In this document: positions 43,604 through 55,619 of the stretch, piece after piece
How positions within the stretch are numbered: position 1 is the stretch's first letter
How the letters are laid out: the number at the start of each line of letters is the position of its first letter
Origin: Papaver somniferum
Taxonomy: Eukaryota; Streptophyta; Magnoliopsida; Ranunculales; Papaveraceae
NCBI RefSeq assembly: GCF_003573695.1
Contig: NC_039367.1
Location: forward strand, 156,995,085-157,059,084
Reading direction: 5' to 3'
DNA length: 64,000 nucleotides
The notes under the pieces: generated by a model
Databases searched by the model: none
Told to the model about the DNA's origin: nothing
What the model saw: only the letters and a program-made list of their open reading frames with translations
Translations under genes and position numbers: made by a program

Positions 43604-46600
43604 TGAAAAAATCGGGGGTCTAACAACACCACCCAAGATTTCTCTTAGCAATCTGTATGGACTAACTCCGAAATACTTTGCTAGAGAATCAACTAGACAG
43701 TCAGACTCAATCTAGATAAAAGTATCTCAAGGATTTAATATCTCTCTCTTGATTTGATTTTTACTCAAGCTAAAAGCAATTGCGAGTCTTTATCAAATAC
43801 AAGTAATAACTTGGAAGGTACCAAAGACCAATGTCCAAGTGTTAATCAATGAAATCAACAACGACAAGGTCGGATCTCTAATCGATTAAACTTTAACGCA
43901 CAACTTGTATTATTTCAATTATAAATATAAACAACATAATGCGGAAAATGAAATAACACAGACACTAGAAATTTTGTTAACGAGGAAACCGCAAATGCAG
44001 AAAAACCCCGGGACCTAGTCTAGATTGAATATACACTGTATTAAGCCGCTACAATCACTAGCCTACTCCAAGCTAACTTCGGACTGGACTATAGTTGAAC
44101 CCCAATCAGTCTCCCACTAATTCAAGGTACAGTTATACTCTTACGCTTCTGATCCCAGCAGGATACTGCGCACTTGATTCCCTTAGCTGATCTCAACCAC
44201 AACCAAGAGTTGTTGCAACCCAAAATCGCAGACTTGATAATAAACAAATCTATCCCACACAGAAAAGTCTATCAAAGGATAAATCTGTCTCCCATAGAAA
44301 AACCCTAGGTTTTTGTTCCGTCTTAAGATATGAAATCAAGGTGAACAGGAACCAATTGATAATCCGGTCTTATATTCCCGAAGAACAGCCTAGATTAATC
44401 AATCACCTCTCAACGATCTTTCTTGACTACACAAGCAGATGTTGAGGAATCACAAACAATGAGACGAAGATGTTTGTGACTTCTTTATCTTGCTTATCGG
44501 AGAACTCTCACGATCTCAAGCCAATCAAAGATTATACTTGTACGATAGAAGATGCAAGATCATATCACACAACTACGATAAAAGTAGTATCGGTCTGGCT
44601 TCACAATCCCATTGAAGTCTTTAAGTCGTTAACCTGGTTTAAAGAAGAAAACCAAAGGTTAGAGGAGAATCGACTCTAGCGAGCGCACTAGTATCACACA
44701 TACATGAGGGGATTGGTTTTTCCCAATGCTAGATGTCTCATATATATAGTCTTCAAATCAGGGTTTTGCCTTAGTTACAAAGCAATCAATATTCACCGTA
44801 GATGAAAACCTGATTTATATTCAAGCTAATATTTATCAACCGTTAGATCGAAAACTTAGTTTGTCACACACACTTGACATATACGTTTACTGGGTTTGTG
44901 AAAACCGTGCCCAAACGTGTACGTGTATGTTGGTTCAACATAGTAACCCAAAAGGTTAACCATATGAGCATTTCATATTAACCTTGTTCTTCTTCACCAT
45001 AACTAGTTCAATTGACTCAAATGAACTAGTTAGAGAGTTGTTCAATTTCTATGAGATCTTATGTAACTACACAAGACACAATTGAAACAAAGATGATTTG
45101 ATTCGATTGAATCGGCTCATGAACTTTATAGCCACGGTTTGCATACTGCATTCATTAGTAATCTAAGTTTCATGTTCAGAGCACATCTTTATATCATAAC
45201 CCACTCAAGTACGCAAGCAAGTTTGCGGACTTAAGACAACCGGCAGAGTTTTTCAAACTCAGCAGAAAATCTCGGCAAGGAGACTTCCGCCAGTTCACGG
45301 ACTAGGTTCGCGGACTAAACACGCGAACGAGTTTTTTGGAAATCCCAACAGAAATTCTAGGCAAGAGAACTTCCGTCAGTTCGCGGACTGAGTTCGCGGA
45401 CTTGGCAAAGCCAATTCCTCCGATTTCTCTCAATCAACAAAGTTCACAAATTTCGGATTAAGGAATAGGACTTATGCACATATGTGTTTCCGCACAATGC
45501 TTATATCCATCATTGGTTATATAGACCTAAACTCTCATTCCAACCATTGAAACATTCTTAGAGGACGTTATATAGTTACTACACTATTTCTCGTCAAAGC
45601 GATTTTCAAAGTGATTGAAACATTATGACTTTCGTCATTAGGTGAAGATAAACCCGATCAAAGCGAAACGCTTTACCAACACATGATTTCGAGATATAGA
45701 TAGGCGAAATATACTCAGCCATGGTTTGCATACTGCATTCCTTAGTAATTTAAGTTTCATGTTCAGAGCACATCTTTATATCATAACCCACTCAAGTACG
45801 CAAGCAAGTTCGCGGACTTAAGACAACCGGCAGAGTTTTCCAAACTCAGCAGAAAATCTCGGCAAGGAGACTTTTGCCAGTTCGCGGACTAGGTTCGTTC
45901 ATGGACTAAACACGCAAACGAGTTTTTTGGAAATCCCAGCAGAAATTCTCGTCAAGAGAACTTCCGTCAGTTCGCGGAGTGCGTTCGCAAACTGAGTTCG
46001 CGGACCTGGCAAAGCCAATTCCTCCGATTTCTCTCAATCAACAAAGTTCTTAAACTTCAGATTAAGGAATAGGACTTATGCACATATGTGTTTCCACACA
46101 ATGCTTATATCCATCATTGGTTATATAGACCTAAACTCTCATTCCAACCATTGCAACATTCTTAGAGGACGTTATATAGTTGTTACACTATTACTCGTCA
46201 AAACGATTTTCAAAGTGATTGAAACATTATGAATTTCGTCATTAGGTGAAGATAAACCCGATCAAAGCGAATCGCTTTACCATCACATGATTTTGAGATA
46301 TAGATAGGCGAAATATACTCAGCTCGAAATATCAAATGTGTATGATCCAGTCTATATATCATACGACTTTTGTCTCATAAGAAGTAGGAGATAGAATAGA
46401 TAAACTTTTGAGTGATAGATAAATTCAAGTCTCCACATACCTTTTTGTTGATGAAGTTCCACGGTTACTTGAGTAGATCTTCATCGTTTTATGATGAATC
46501 GCCATGAAGTCCTTGAGCTCAACTGCACTTTCCTATCCTAGTCGGAGACTTAGCTATGTAGACTAGAAATCAAGATTCATAGTTTTGATCACTAACATTG

Positions 46601-46655
46601 ACAAACATGCTTGATATAGCAACGCATGCGAGGTCGACCGATCTATGCTCTAACA
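43604..46655 (-). repeat. 3' LTR of the long-LTR Copia element (3052 bp)
   Basis: It aligns along its length with 50203-52498, except that it contains an extra 588-bp tandem copy (45131-46306) and about 155 bp at its 5' end that the partner has lost. Confidence 0.9.
45131..46306. repeat. 588-bp tandem duplication inside the 3' LTR
   Basis: Unit A (45131-45718) and unit B (45719-46306) both begin AGCCA(C/T)GGTTTGCATACTG and contain the TTCGCGGACT-rich segment and TCCGATTTCTCTC. Unit B resembles the single unit of the other LTR (51714 onward) more closely than unit A does. The duplication therefore probably predates insertion, with one unit later lost from the 5' LTR. Confidence 0.88.
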
Positions 46656-46668
46656 ATCTCCCCCTTTG
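46656..46668 (-). other. Polypurine tract of the long-LTR Copia element
   Basis: The minus strand reads CAAAGGGGGAGATT just before TGTTAGAGC, a classic Copia tract. Confidence 0.9.
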
Positions 46669-48988
46669 TCAATTTTAGTGACAAAATTATTAATACATAT
46701 GGAATACAAAACAAATAAGCTTTAGTGGCTCCTATTCCATAGTCTAATCTTCAACGTTCCCTGAAATCTTCGTCTTTCCAAGTACTCCAATGATCCCAAA
46801 GGTTGTAAGTTTAGCATCACCGTTGTTGAAGATCCGTAGCTATAACGATGAGAGAAATCGAGATTCTCGATCATCATTATACAGTGACATAGTATTATTA
46901 TGAACATGAAAGTCCAATTGCATCACGACTTTAACAATAATACTACGGTGATATGTATCACTCCCCCTTAGTCAATACTCCATCTCACATGGAAACCACT
47001 CCCCCTTACACAATGATCCGAAAACCATATGTATATGTAGTAGAACTACACATTAGTTCTCCCCCTTTTTGTCAATAAAATTGGAAAAGGTATAAGAACG
47101 GGTTCCTAATGAAATTTCCGAGAAGACGTTTCATAGACTAAAAGAAAAAATACATATCAACTTAATTTAGATGCAATCCTAAGCCGAAGCTAAATTCATT
47201 CATCAAGGAGTTTTAAGATACAAGATAACCCCTATAAAATTCCACAACCGCACACCCCGCAAGATATTACCATTAAGCACAAGTTCAAAAGAACTCTCCC
47301 ACATTTGATGTCATTCCCGAGAGAACAACAAGAGCGACCTTAATTTCGAAAGAAAAAAAGGATTTTTAATTGGACACCAAAAATCATAGGAAAATGATTT
47401 TCTATATCCAAAACTCAATCATACTAATCACAAGTAAACCCATGATTAATTTAATTGGAATACGCTACTAAATCAGACCACAAAAGTGATCAATTTAATT
47501 GATTGTGCTCAACATAAGTAAACTTACGGAGCTACGACTAAGGTAATCATACGGAGATGACTAACTTAATCGTTCACATACTAAACATAAGGAAAACCTT
47601 ACGCAATATATGACTACATCAACCAATAGACCATAGTTAGTATAGCCGTTCATATACTCAACACAAGAACTTGTGGAATATATGAAAACTCAACTAGACT
47701 AATTACAAGACAACCCATAATTAATCTAATTGGAATACAAACAACAAAACTAATCAGAAAAGTAATCAATTTAATTTTCAAAAGTTTTGCTCGACAAAAG
47801 AAGACTTTCGGAGCAAATAACTAAACAACCAACCAAGATGATTAATTTAGTTCATAATGCTCAACATATAGCATCTTATGGAACAATTAACAAAGCCAAT
47901 AAGAATAATTGACTTAGTTGTATCGTGCTCAACATAAGACAGACAATGGAGCCTTCACGGTAATACAAAAGGAACGGATCAAAGAAGATCAATACCGCGG
48001 AATACATACAAGGATCTATTCCATCTTTCCATCACTATGTGCATAATGACATAATAGACTTTATCCTACTTTCCATCAAGTAAATGACTGCATAGACATA
48101 ACTTTTGTATTTGTCAAAAGTCCATTCGTCCTTTCATTAATACGAATACCAATTCATGAACGACTTTACTTTTGACAACATATGGAACTTTCAAGTTCAC
48201 GGACGCAAACAATACATATCCCATAAAAATATTGCAATACTTCAAAATCAAACAGATTAATACTGCAATAACATCATCCTCAAAATATTTTTAGAATTTA
48301 AAACCAGTAAACCTAAAAAAAATAACACAAGAAGATGAAAACAAAAATAACTATGTGTAGTCACAGTCATGCTATTGAAAACACTAGTTATTCTTCCAAC
48401 TAATCCAAAAAGGAAGACTTACTAGGTATCATAGATTTTCCTCAGATATTCAACTGAGTACTCTTTTTCATTATTGAAGAAACCAAAGATTGTTAGAGGA
48501 AGAACCTTTTCCAAAGATTGTTGACTTCTTCTTCATTTTCCTTGAGGAAGTTCCTTTGCACCGAAGTACATTGACAACTTCCATTACATCTTTTCTGGTA
48601 ACACCTCTGGTTAAAGAAGCCATTAGAACAAAATGATAGAAGAAGAAAACAACCAAAACACTAGAGATTTATAAGCAACAAACCTTAGAAAATTTTTTGA
48701 GAAAACTCTTTTCCTATCAATCATACAAGGAAATAAACATTGACTTGAGCCACTTTCGGAACACTTCTCATATTTCTCAAGTTAGATATGAGAAGGCAAA
48801 CATTGACTTGAGCCACTTTTGGACTGGACAAATGCTCACGTCCTTTGTTTTTCTGTGGCTTTTCATCGTAGGTTGTGCTAACAGATTTCACCTCTTCTGG
48901 AATTCTTCCTTGGCACATCTTTAACCAAACTTACTAGTTGCATGTTCTTTTGAAGTTTGGTGATCCTTTTGCTGTTCCTGTTGAATCT
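46669..48988 (-). other. Copia interior without pol
   Basis: About 2.3 kb between gag and the purine tract holds no protease, integrase or polymerase remnant. Instead there are AT-rich near-repeats (TAATTTAATTGGAATAC with GCTCAACATAAG variants near 47445-47960). A short direct repeat, TTGACTTGAGCCACTTT, lies at 48740 and 48802. This looks like an expanded 3' untranslated region. Confidence 0.6.
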
Positions 48989-50137
48989 CTAACAAGTATC
49001 TTTATCATGGTTTGAGTGTCCACAGAAGGAGAAGATTATTGTGGATTTCTTGTTATCAAACAATTTTTTTTGTTTGACACTGCGACTAACCATTGTTTCG
49101 TAATTTGCAGACACCATCACTTTAGCTGATTTGCTGTTGAATCCTAAACCTTGATTGTTTCCAAAGGATCTCTGACCAAACAACATTTCCGCAATTTTTT
49201 CAGAACTTCCATACAATCTTTGCATATCATCTCTGAGATATTTAATCTCATTTTCCTTTAGAGACAAGGTTTTAACAAATTTAATATTAAGTTGCTCAAT
49301 CTCAATATTCTTCGTCTGGAGAGAAGATTCAACATTCCTAAAGTAGGCTTTAAGACTAAGGTTCTTACGAGGAGTCTCTTTATTAAGGAGATTAATGACC
49401 TCAGAATGAATTTCAAGTTCAGAATAAGAATTTGAAGTTGAAAGACAATCTATAGTAAGTGCAGTAAATCCATTACACAGACTAGATTCATCTGAGTTAT
49501 TCGGAGGTTTGTCGTCTTTCGTTGAGATATCCTCAGCATAAAGAGTAGATGAAGAATCTGCAAACATTTTTCTCTTTTTCATTAAACTCTTGACTTCTTC
49601 GACCATTAGTGAAATATTACATTCATCAGCCCAGGACATGTGAGAAGAAGACATCACAGTTTCGTTCACAGCGTTAAGTGAAAACGCTCTTCCTGTTTCT
49701 TGGTCAAGAATTCTTAACTTTCCAATTAGAGAAGCTTTGTAAAGAGTATCCGGGTTATTTCCCTCAACGATGGCATGTTTCTTAGAAACGTATCTCTTGT
49801 ATTCAAATACAGTTTCTAAGATATCTCAGGCATCTTTAGACTTAGTGCAAGTAGACACATCGTGCTGAAGGTCTGGGGTAACGGCCTGTCTGATAAAATT
49901 TATTCCGTCAGAGTTTTGCATTGCAGCAAGAGATTCTTTAGGACTATAACTACCAACATCCTTAGGTATAGATACATCGCATTTTGTATTAACCGGAGGA
50001 TCATAACCTTTAACAATACGTACCTAGGTTTGAGAATCACAAGCTTGAAGATACGCACACATAGCAACTTTCCATCCTGAGTAGTTTGAGCCATCGAAGA
50101 CTGGTGGTACGTTAACTGAGATAGAACCTCTGTCCAT
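48989..50137 (-). pseudogene. gag: Copia gag pseudogene
   Basis: From ATG at 50137 the frame reads MDRGSISVNVPPVFDGSNYS, the usual start of Copia gag, which packages element RNA. TAG at codon 38 (50024-50026) and TGA at codon 104 (49826-49828) break it. The rest is open as a 226-codon stretch from 49669. Near the end is a zinc knuckle FCGHSNHDKDTC in which the first of the CX2CX4HX4C cysteines is Phe. The length of about 383 codons fits gag alone. It lies about 50 nt after the primer site, as expected for the first gene. The stops and lost Cys make it non-functional. Confidence 0.85.
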
Positions 50138-50188
50138 AGAGTCAGATCGCTACAAACGCAGAATTGTAAGGTCTTAGTGTGTTTCCCT

Positions 50189-50200
50189 TCTCTGATACCA
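50189..50200 (-). other. Primer binding site of the long-LTR Copia element
   Basis: The minus strand reads TGGTATCAGAGA two bases after the LTR end (initiator Met tRNA type). Confidence 0.92.
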
Positions 50201-50202
50201 AT

Positions 50203-52498
50203 TGAAAAAAGAGGGGGTCTAACAACAACACCCAATATTTCTCTTACAATCTGTATGGACTAACTCCGAAATACTTTTCTAGAAAATCAACTAGACAGTC
50301 AGACTCAATATAGATAAAAGTATCTCAAGGAGTTAATATCTCTCTTTTTATTTGATTTTTACTTAAGCTAAAAACAATAGCAAGTCTTTATCAAATACAA
50401 GGAATAACTTGGACGGTACCAAAGACCAATGTCCAAGTGTTAATCAATGAAATCAACAACCACAAGGTCGGATCTCTAATCGATTAAACTTTAACGCACA
50501 ACCTGTATTATTTCAATTATAAAGATAAACAATATAATGCTGAAAATGAAATACCACAGACACCAAAAATTTTGTTAACGAGGAAATCACAAATGCAGAG
50601 AGACCCCGGGACCTAGTCCAAATTGAATACACACTGTATTAAGCCGCTACAGACACTAGCCTACTCCAAGCTAACTTCAGACTGGACTATAGTTGAACCC
50701 CAATCACTATCCCACTAATTCAAGGTACATTTGTACTCCTACGCCTCTGATCCCAGCAGGATACTTCGCACTTGATTCCCTTAGCTGATCTCACCCACAA
50801 CCAAGAGTTGCTGCAACCCAAAATCTCAGACTTGGTAATAAACAAATCTGTCTCACACATAAAAGTCTATTAAAGGATAAATCTGTCTCCCACAAAAAAT
50901 CCCTAGGTTTTTGTTCCATCTGAAGATATGAAATCAAGGTGAACAGGAACCAATTGATAATCCGGTCTTATATTCCCTAAGAACATCCTAGATAAATCAA
51001 TCACCTCTCAACGATCTTTCTTAACTACACAAGCAGATGTTGAGGAATCACAAACAGTGAGACCAAGATGTTTGTGACTTATTTATCTTGCTTATCGGAG
51101 AACTCTCACGATCTCAAGACAATCAAAGATTGTACTCGGATGATAAAAGATGCAAGATCAGATCACACAACTACGATAAAAGTAGTATCGGTCTGGCTTC
51201 ACAATCCCGATGAAGTCTTTAAGTCGTTAACCTGGTTTTAGAGATGAGAACCAAAGGTTAGAGGAGAATCGACTCTAGCGAGCGCACTAGTATCACACAG
51301 ACGTGTGGGGATTGGTTTTTCCCAATGCCAGATATCTTCTATATATAATCTTCAAATCAGGGTTTTGCCTTAGTTCCAAAGTAATCAATATTCACCGTTA
51401 GGTGAAAACCTGATTTAGATTCAAGCTAATATTTCTCAACCGTTAGATCGAAAACTTAGCTTTTCACACACACTTGAGATATAAGTTTACTGGGTTTGTG
51501 AAAACTGTGCCTAAACGTGTACGTGTATGTTGGTTCAACATAGTAACCCAAAAGGTTAACCATATGAGCATTTCATATTAACCTTGTTCTTCTTCACCAT
51601 AACTAGTTCACTTGAGAGAGTTGTTCAATTGCTATGAGATCTTATGTAACTACACAAGACACAATTGAAACAAAGATGATTCGATTCGATTGAATCAGTT
51701 CATGAACTTCATAGCCATGGTTTGCATACTGCATTCCTTAGTAATTTAAGTTTCATGTTCAGAGCACATCTTTATATCATAACCCACTCAAGTACGCAAG
51801 CAAGTTCGCGGACTTAAGACAACCGGCAGAGTTTTCCAAACTCAGCAGAAAATCTCGGCAAGGAGACTTTTGCCAGTTCGCGGACTAGGTTCGTTCATGG
51901 ACTAAACACGCAAACGAGTTTTTTGGAAATCCCAGCAGAAATTCTCGGCAAGAGAACTTCCGTCAGTTCGCGGAGTGCGTTCGCAAACTGAGTTCGCGGA
52001 CCTGGCAAAGCCAATTCCTCCGATTTCTCTCAATCAACAAAGTTCTTAAACTTCAGATTAAGGAATAGGACTTATGCACATATGTATTTCCACACAATGC
52101 TTATATCCATCATTGGTTATATAGACCTAAACTCTCATTCCAACCATTGCAACATTCTTAGAGGACGTTATATAGTTGTTACACTATTACTCGTCAAAAC
52201 GATTTTCAAAGTGATTGAAACATTATGAATTTCGTCATTAGGTGAAGATAAACCCAATCAAAGCGAATCGCTTTACCATCACATGATTTTGAGATATAGA
52301 TAGGCGAAATATACTCAGCTCGAAATATCAAATGTGTATGATCCAGTCTATATATCATACGACTTTTGTCTCATAAGAAGTAGGAGATAGAATAGATAGA
52401 CTTTTGAGTGATAGATAAGTTCAAGTCTCCACATACCTTTTTGTTGATGAAGTTCCACGGTTCCTTGAGTAGATCTTCGTCGTTGTATGATGAATCTA
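50203..52498 (-). repeat. 5' LTR of the long-LTR Copia element, truncated (2296 bp)
   Basis: It matches 43604-46499 closely minus one 588-bp unit. The upstream 155 bases that would include the LTR start are missing at 52498. The next sequence CTACAACTTC is unrelated. Confidence 0.88.
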
Positions 52499-53932
52499 CA
52501 ACTTCTCTTTCAACTTCATAATCTCCATCAGAATCATTGCATAGAAACCACCAACACCAACCGCATCAGATATTCGTCTTCATTGCCAACTCAAATAACC
52601 AATCCCATGAGCTCACACTACTACTGGACACCTCAATCTCCATCATAGCTTGTTACTAACTTGTTCATTCACTTGCAATTCCAGGTACAAATCATTCCAC
52701 AACCAGACATCAACTGACTCCTCCTTTTTATGTAACTGCGTGCAATGTGTTATCGGCTACAAGACCAGCTGCAATTCAGCACACCAAACCTGGAAGCCAC
52801 ACATTCCATGTAATCCATTCGGCTTATCTATTATTCCCGTCAATGACACCAAAATCTTCTTGTCTCACAAACTCAACATCAACTCTACCAGCTTCTCTTC
52901 TTACTTGCAAGTCAGGTTCAACACCAGAAACACCATCTACACCATTACCATACCACTGCCGTTCATGAACTATTGCTGCACTATCAAACTTTCACAGCAC
53001 CACCAGTTCCATCTACCCATCACCTGTAATTCTCCATTTCAAGCTCAGTAGCACAATCAAATCCATCTATAACATAAGTATCTTCTTTAGAAAAGCACAT
53101 CATTCACAACTCCACAATTCATTCAATCGCAAACCACCAGTACAATGAGGTCAACATCAACCTTTGGCTTCATATTCTTCTTCTTTTTCTGTTCACATCA
53201 AGCACTATCATCAGATTCACCACCATCAAACCCAATAATACAACAAACTCATCTCCTAATAGCAACTATGCATCTTGACAGAGGCCAACAAATCCAAGTC
53301 TAATAGCAAATCCACTTCATACCCCTTCTTCCAATTTCAACACAGTTCATTCATATGAACCCTAATTTCCATTACTCAATTTAACCACAGTTCAATTAAA
53401 ATCAATTTAACTTGCAATAAACAATTCCAGGATGGAAACCGTACCTTGGCAATAAGCACCACCACCATCATTTGTATGCTCTTCTTCTTTCCAATCCGGA
53501 AGATATCAGCACCATCACCGTCATCAACCGCCACCACAACAACAAACAATAATAACCACCACTATCTCGATCGCCAAATTTCACCATTCCGACCAGAACC
53601 ACCGCGATCTCCATCAATATTAATCTGACCTCTTTCTATTTAAATCACCACCAGTTACAATACCACCAACACCACCAGAAACTTCAAAGCAAAACAAAGA
53701 AGATAATCAATTTTTAATCGTTTTGGATGATTGGATCTTCAGATCCAATAAATTGATGACGATTTTCATTGCTTCTTCCAAACCGACGCTGAAAAATATG
53801 TATTAACCATATGTAATCATCGATTTTAGGTTCTTCAATCCCAATCCAGTTGAAATCGAGATGAAGTTATCAGAAATCAAAACCTAAAATCAGATCTCAA
53901 TCTTTTTAAATCTGGTTTTGATATTAATCTTT
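52499..53932. other. Right arm of the Mutator-like element, noncoding
   Basis: CAC-, CATC- and CAAC-rich sequence like the LTR middles at 34-36 kb. The plus frames at 52650-53051 and 53446-53628 have no domain and biased composition, so I do not call genes. Confidence 0.5.
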
Positions 53933-54482
53933 GGGTTATTTTGTTTTTGGTACTCAGGTTTTGTCCATCTTTAGAGTTTGGTCTAACATTTGTCCATCTT
54001 TGCGTTTTAACAAGATGGGGAGATGGGTTGCATATGTGAGGGGTGGTTTTAACAAGATGGGGTTGGAGCCGAAGAAGATGGAGGAGCGGATTTGAGGAGA
54101 TGGGTTGCATCTGGAATTCGAATTTCAGAGAAGAAGCTGATGATACATGGGATTTGAAATCGGGATATGAGATGGTTCATATGCAGTTATGATGTCTGTG
54201 GAGGCGCAAGAAGATGAAGCAGAAATGAATTAGGGCTGTAGAGAGACTGTTTTGGTAAAGTGAAAGGATATAACTGTAATTTAGAATAATAATTAGATTT
54301 CACTTAATTTCTGAATAATTATTAAAAAATAAATCCACAAAAATATTTACTTAGTGGAAGTCAAAATTTAACCAAGTCAACGCAAGTCAACATTATTTCC
54401 AAGTACCAAATGCAAAGCTGGATAAATGTTAGACCAAACTCTAAATTTGGACAAAACTTGAGTACCAAAAACAAAATAACCC
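53933..54482. mobile_element. Mutator-type MITE (550 bp), nested
   Basis: A perfect 9-bp duplication TTAATCTTT (53924-53932 and 54483-54491) flanks inverted repeats of about 72 bp that begin GGGTTATTTTGTTTTTGGTA on both sides and include GAGTTTGGTCTAACATTT. The interior repeats AACAAGATGGGG and GATGGGTTGCAT. No coding capacity. Confidence 0.93.
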
Positions 54483-54529
54483 TTAATCTTTACAAGAAGA
54501 AGAAGGTTTTGAAATTAATTTTACAAGAT

Positions 54530-54645
54530 GATGGTGATGGAGACGATTCTGGTTCTGGTGTTGTTGGCGTTAGTTGTGGTGGCGACGGAGATGGAGATGA
54601 AGATGGTGGTGGCAGTGGTGAAGGTGGTGGAGAGATCCATTGAGT
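54530..54645. repeat. GATGGTGG/GGTGGTGG-rich block
   Basis: Short Gly/Asp-coding trinucleotide repeats near the right end of the Mutator-like element, complementary in style to the CCA block at 42645-42940. Confidence 0.6.
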
Positions 54646-54827
54646 TTTCTCGAGTGAGAAATGTAAAAGCTGAAGTATAAAATGTAAAGGTTAAAAATGG
54701 GATTATGTAAATTATTTTTCCGTTCATAATTTCAATTATGCCATTAGGGGTATATGTAAAGACTCATAAGGGTGTTTGTGCTAAGTCCATGGATAGTAGG
54801 GGCATATATAACATTCCCACCGAAAAG

Positions 54828-55616
54828 AATGGGCCAGAGAAAAGTGAAAGGAAAGCGAGGTGGCCTGCTAATCTATGGTGAGAAGGGTGCCACCTTTCCT
54901 GCATTTGGCTAATCCTTTCCGTCACGGTTCTAGTCGGGTCGGTCTAAACTCTTCTTATTTTAGTAGCTGAAGGACTACGGAGGTCGTCAGAAATGATCTA
55001 ACAACCTAACAGACAGCACAATGATGCACATTATCTAGTCAAAAACATGAAATATTGATATTTAAACAACAATAACAAAACAAAAGTTCAATAAAGTCAT
55101 CATCTCAACAGTTTGCTTTCCAAGAATTGGGCTCATGATCATGGGAATGGGTACTTGTAGTTTGGAAAAGGTATTCGCTTTTATGATGCCCTTAATTTTC
55201 CATTTAAAAGAATTCTGAGTGTTTTAGAATCATAGATCTGTAAAATATGACAAACTTTGTTCCTGTAGTTCGGTAGTTCCTACTGATCATAATTTGCATT
55301 CAAGAATCTTTCTTCTCTTTTGGGAAATGGGCTGGGTGATATGGGCTTTTAATGGATGATTGAGGCCGGGCCTAATCAAAGTCTATCTATTTGGTCTCTA
55401 GAAGCAGGTGTCAAACACAAATCGTTCGCAATCGCAAGTAGCTAAATATCTGGAGTACGGATTTTGAGTCACAATGTACAGTTTTTTTTTGTTTTTTTTT
55501 TATCACAATGGAAGTTTTCGTGTCAAACAAACAGTTCTTTTGAGTCACTATTCGACATTTTCTTTGTTGGGGTGGTCAGCACGACATATTTCACCAAGTG
55601 GCGAATTATAGATGGA
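54828..55616 (+). repeat. R2 unit tail, continuation of the copy split at 42466
   Basis: AACAACCTAACAGACAGCAC and ATTATCTAGTCAAAAACATG (55005-55050) match 19676-19730. CGGATTTTGAGTCACAATG and GTTGGGGTGGTCAGCA (55440-55580) match 21420-21520. No gene. Confidence 0.6.
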
Positions 55617-55619
55617 AAA

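Larger units (their letters stand above)
43604..52498 (-). mobile_element. Non-autonomous Copia element with long LTRs, 5' LTR truncated
   Basis: Minus-strand element. The 3' LTR (43604-46655) starts TGTTAGAGC after the purine tract AAAGGGGGAGAT and ends TTTTTTCA. The 5' LTR (50203-52498) ends TTTTTTCA directly before the primer site TGGTATCAGAGA. The 5' LTR lacks the first ~155 bp present in its partner and stops abruptly at GATGAATC, so the element was truncated after insertion. The interior holds a broken gag and no protease, integrase or reverse transcriptase. Long LTRs and a gag with a zinc knuckle suggest a SIRE-like lineage, which is inference. Confidence 0.85.
42467..54818. mobile_element. 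Mutator-like element, 12.35 kb with nested insertions
   Basis: The left end GGGAACATTATCTATATAC and the right end in complement, GGGAATGTTATATATGCCC, continue as inverted repeats for about 75 bp, both including AAACACCCTTATGA-like and CCCCTAA words. Flanks ACAAAAAAG (42458-42466) and ACCGAAAAG (54819-54827) form a 9-bp duplication with two mismatches. Trinucleotide-rich CCA/GGT blocks lie inside each end. No transposase is seen. Most of the length is a nested Copia element (43604-52498). R2 sequence on both outer sides supports insertion into one R2 copy. Confidence 0.7.

Noticed and set aside
43599..52503. CTACT/CTACA as a target duplication of the long-LTR Copia element
   Set aside because: The right LTR is truncated by about 155 bp, so its outer neighbour is not the original flank. 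The 4-of-5 match is likely chance.
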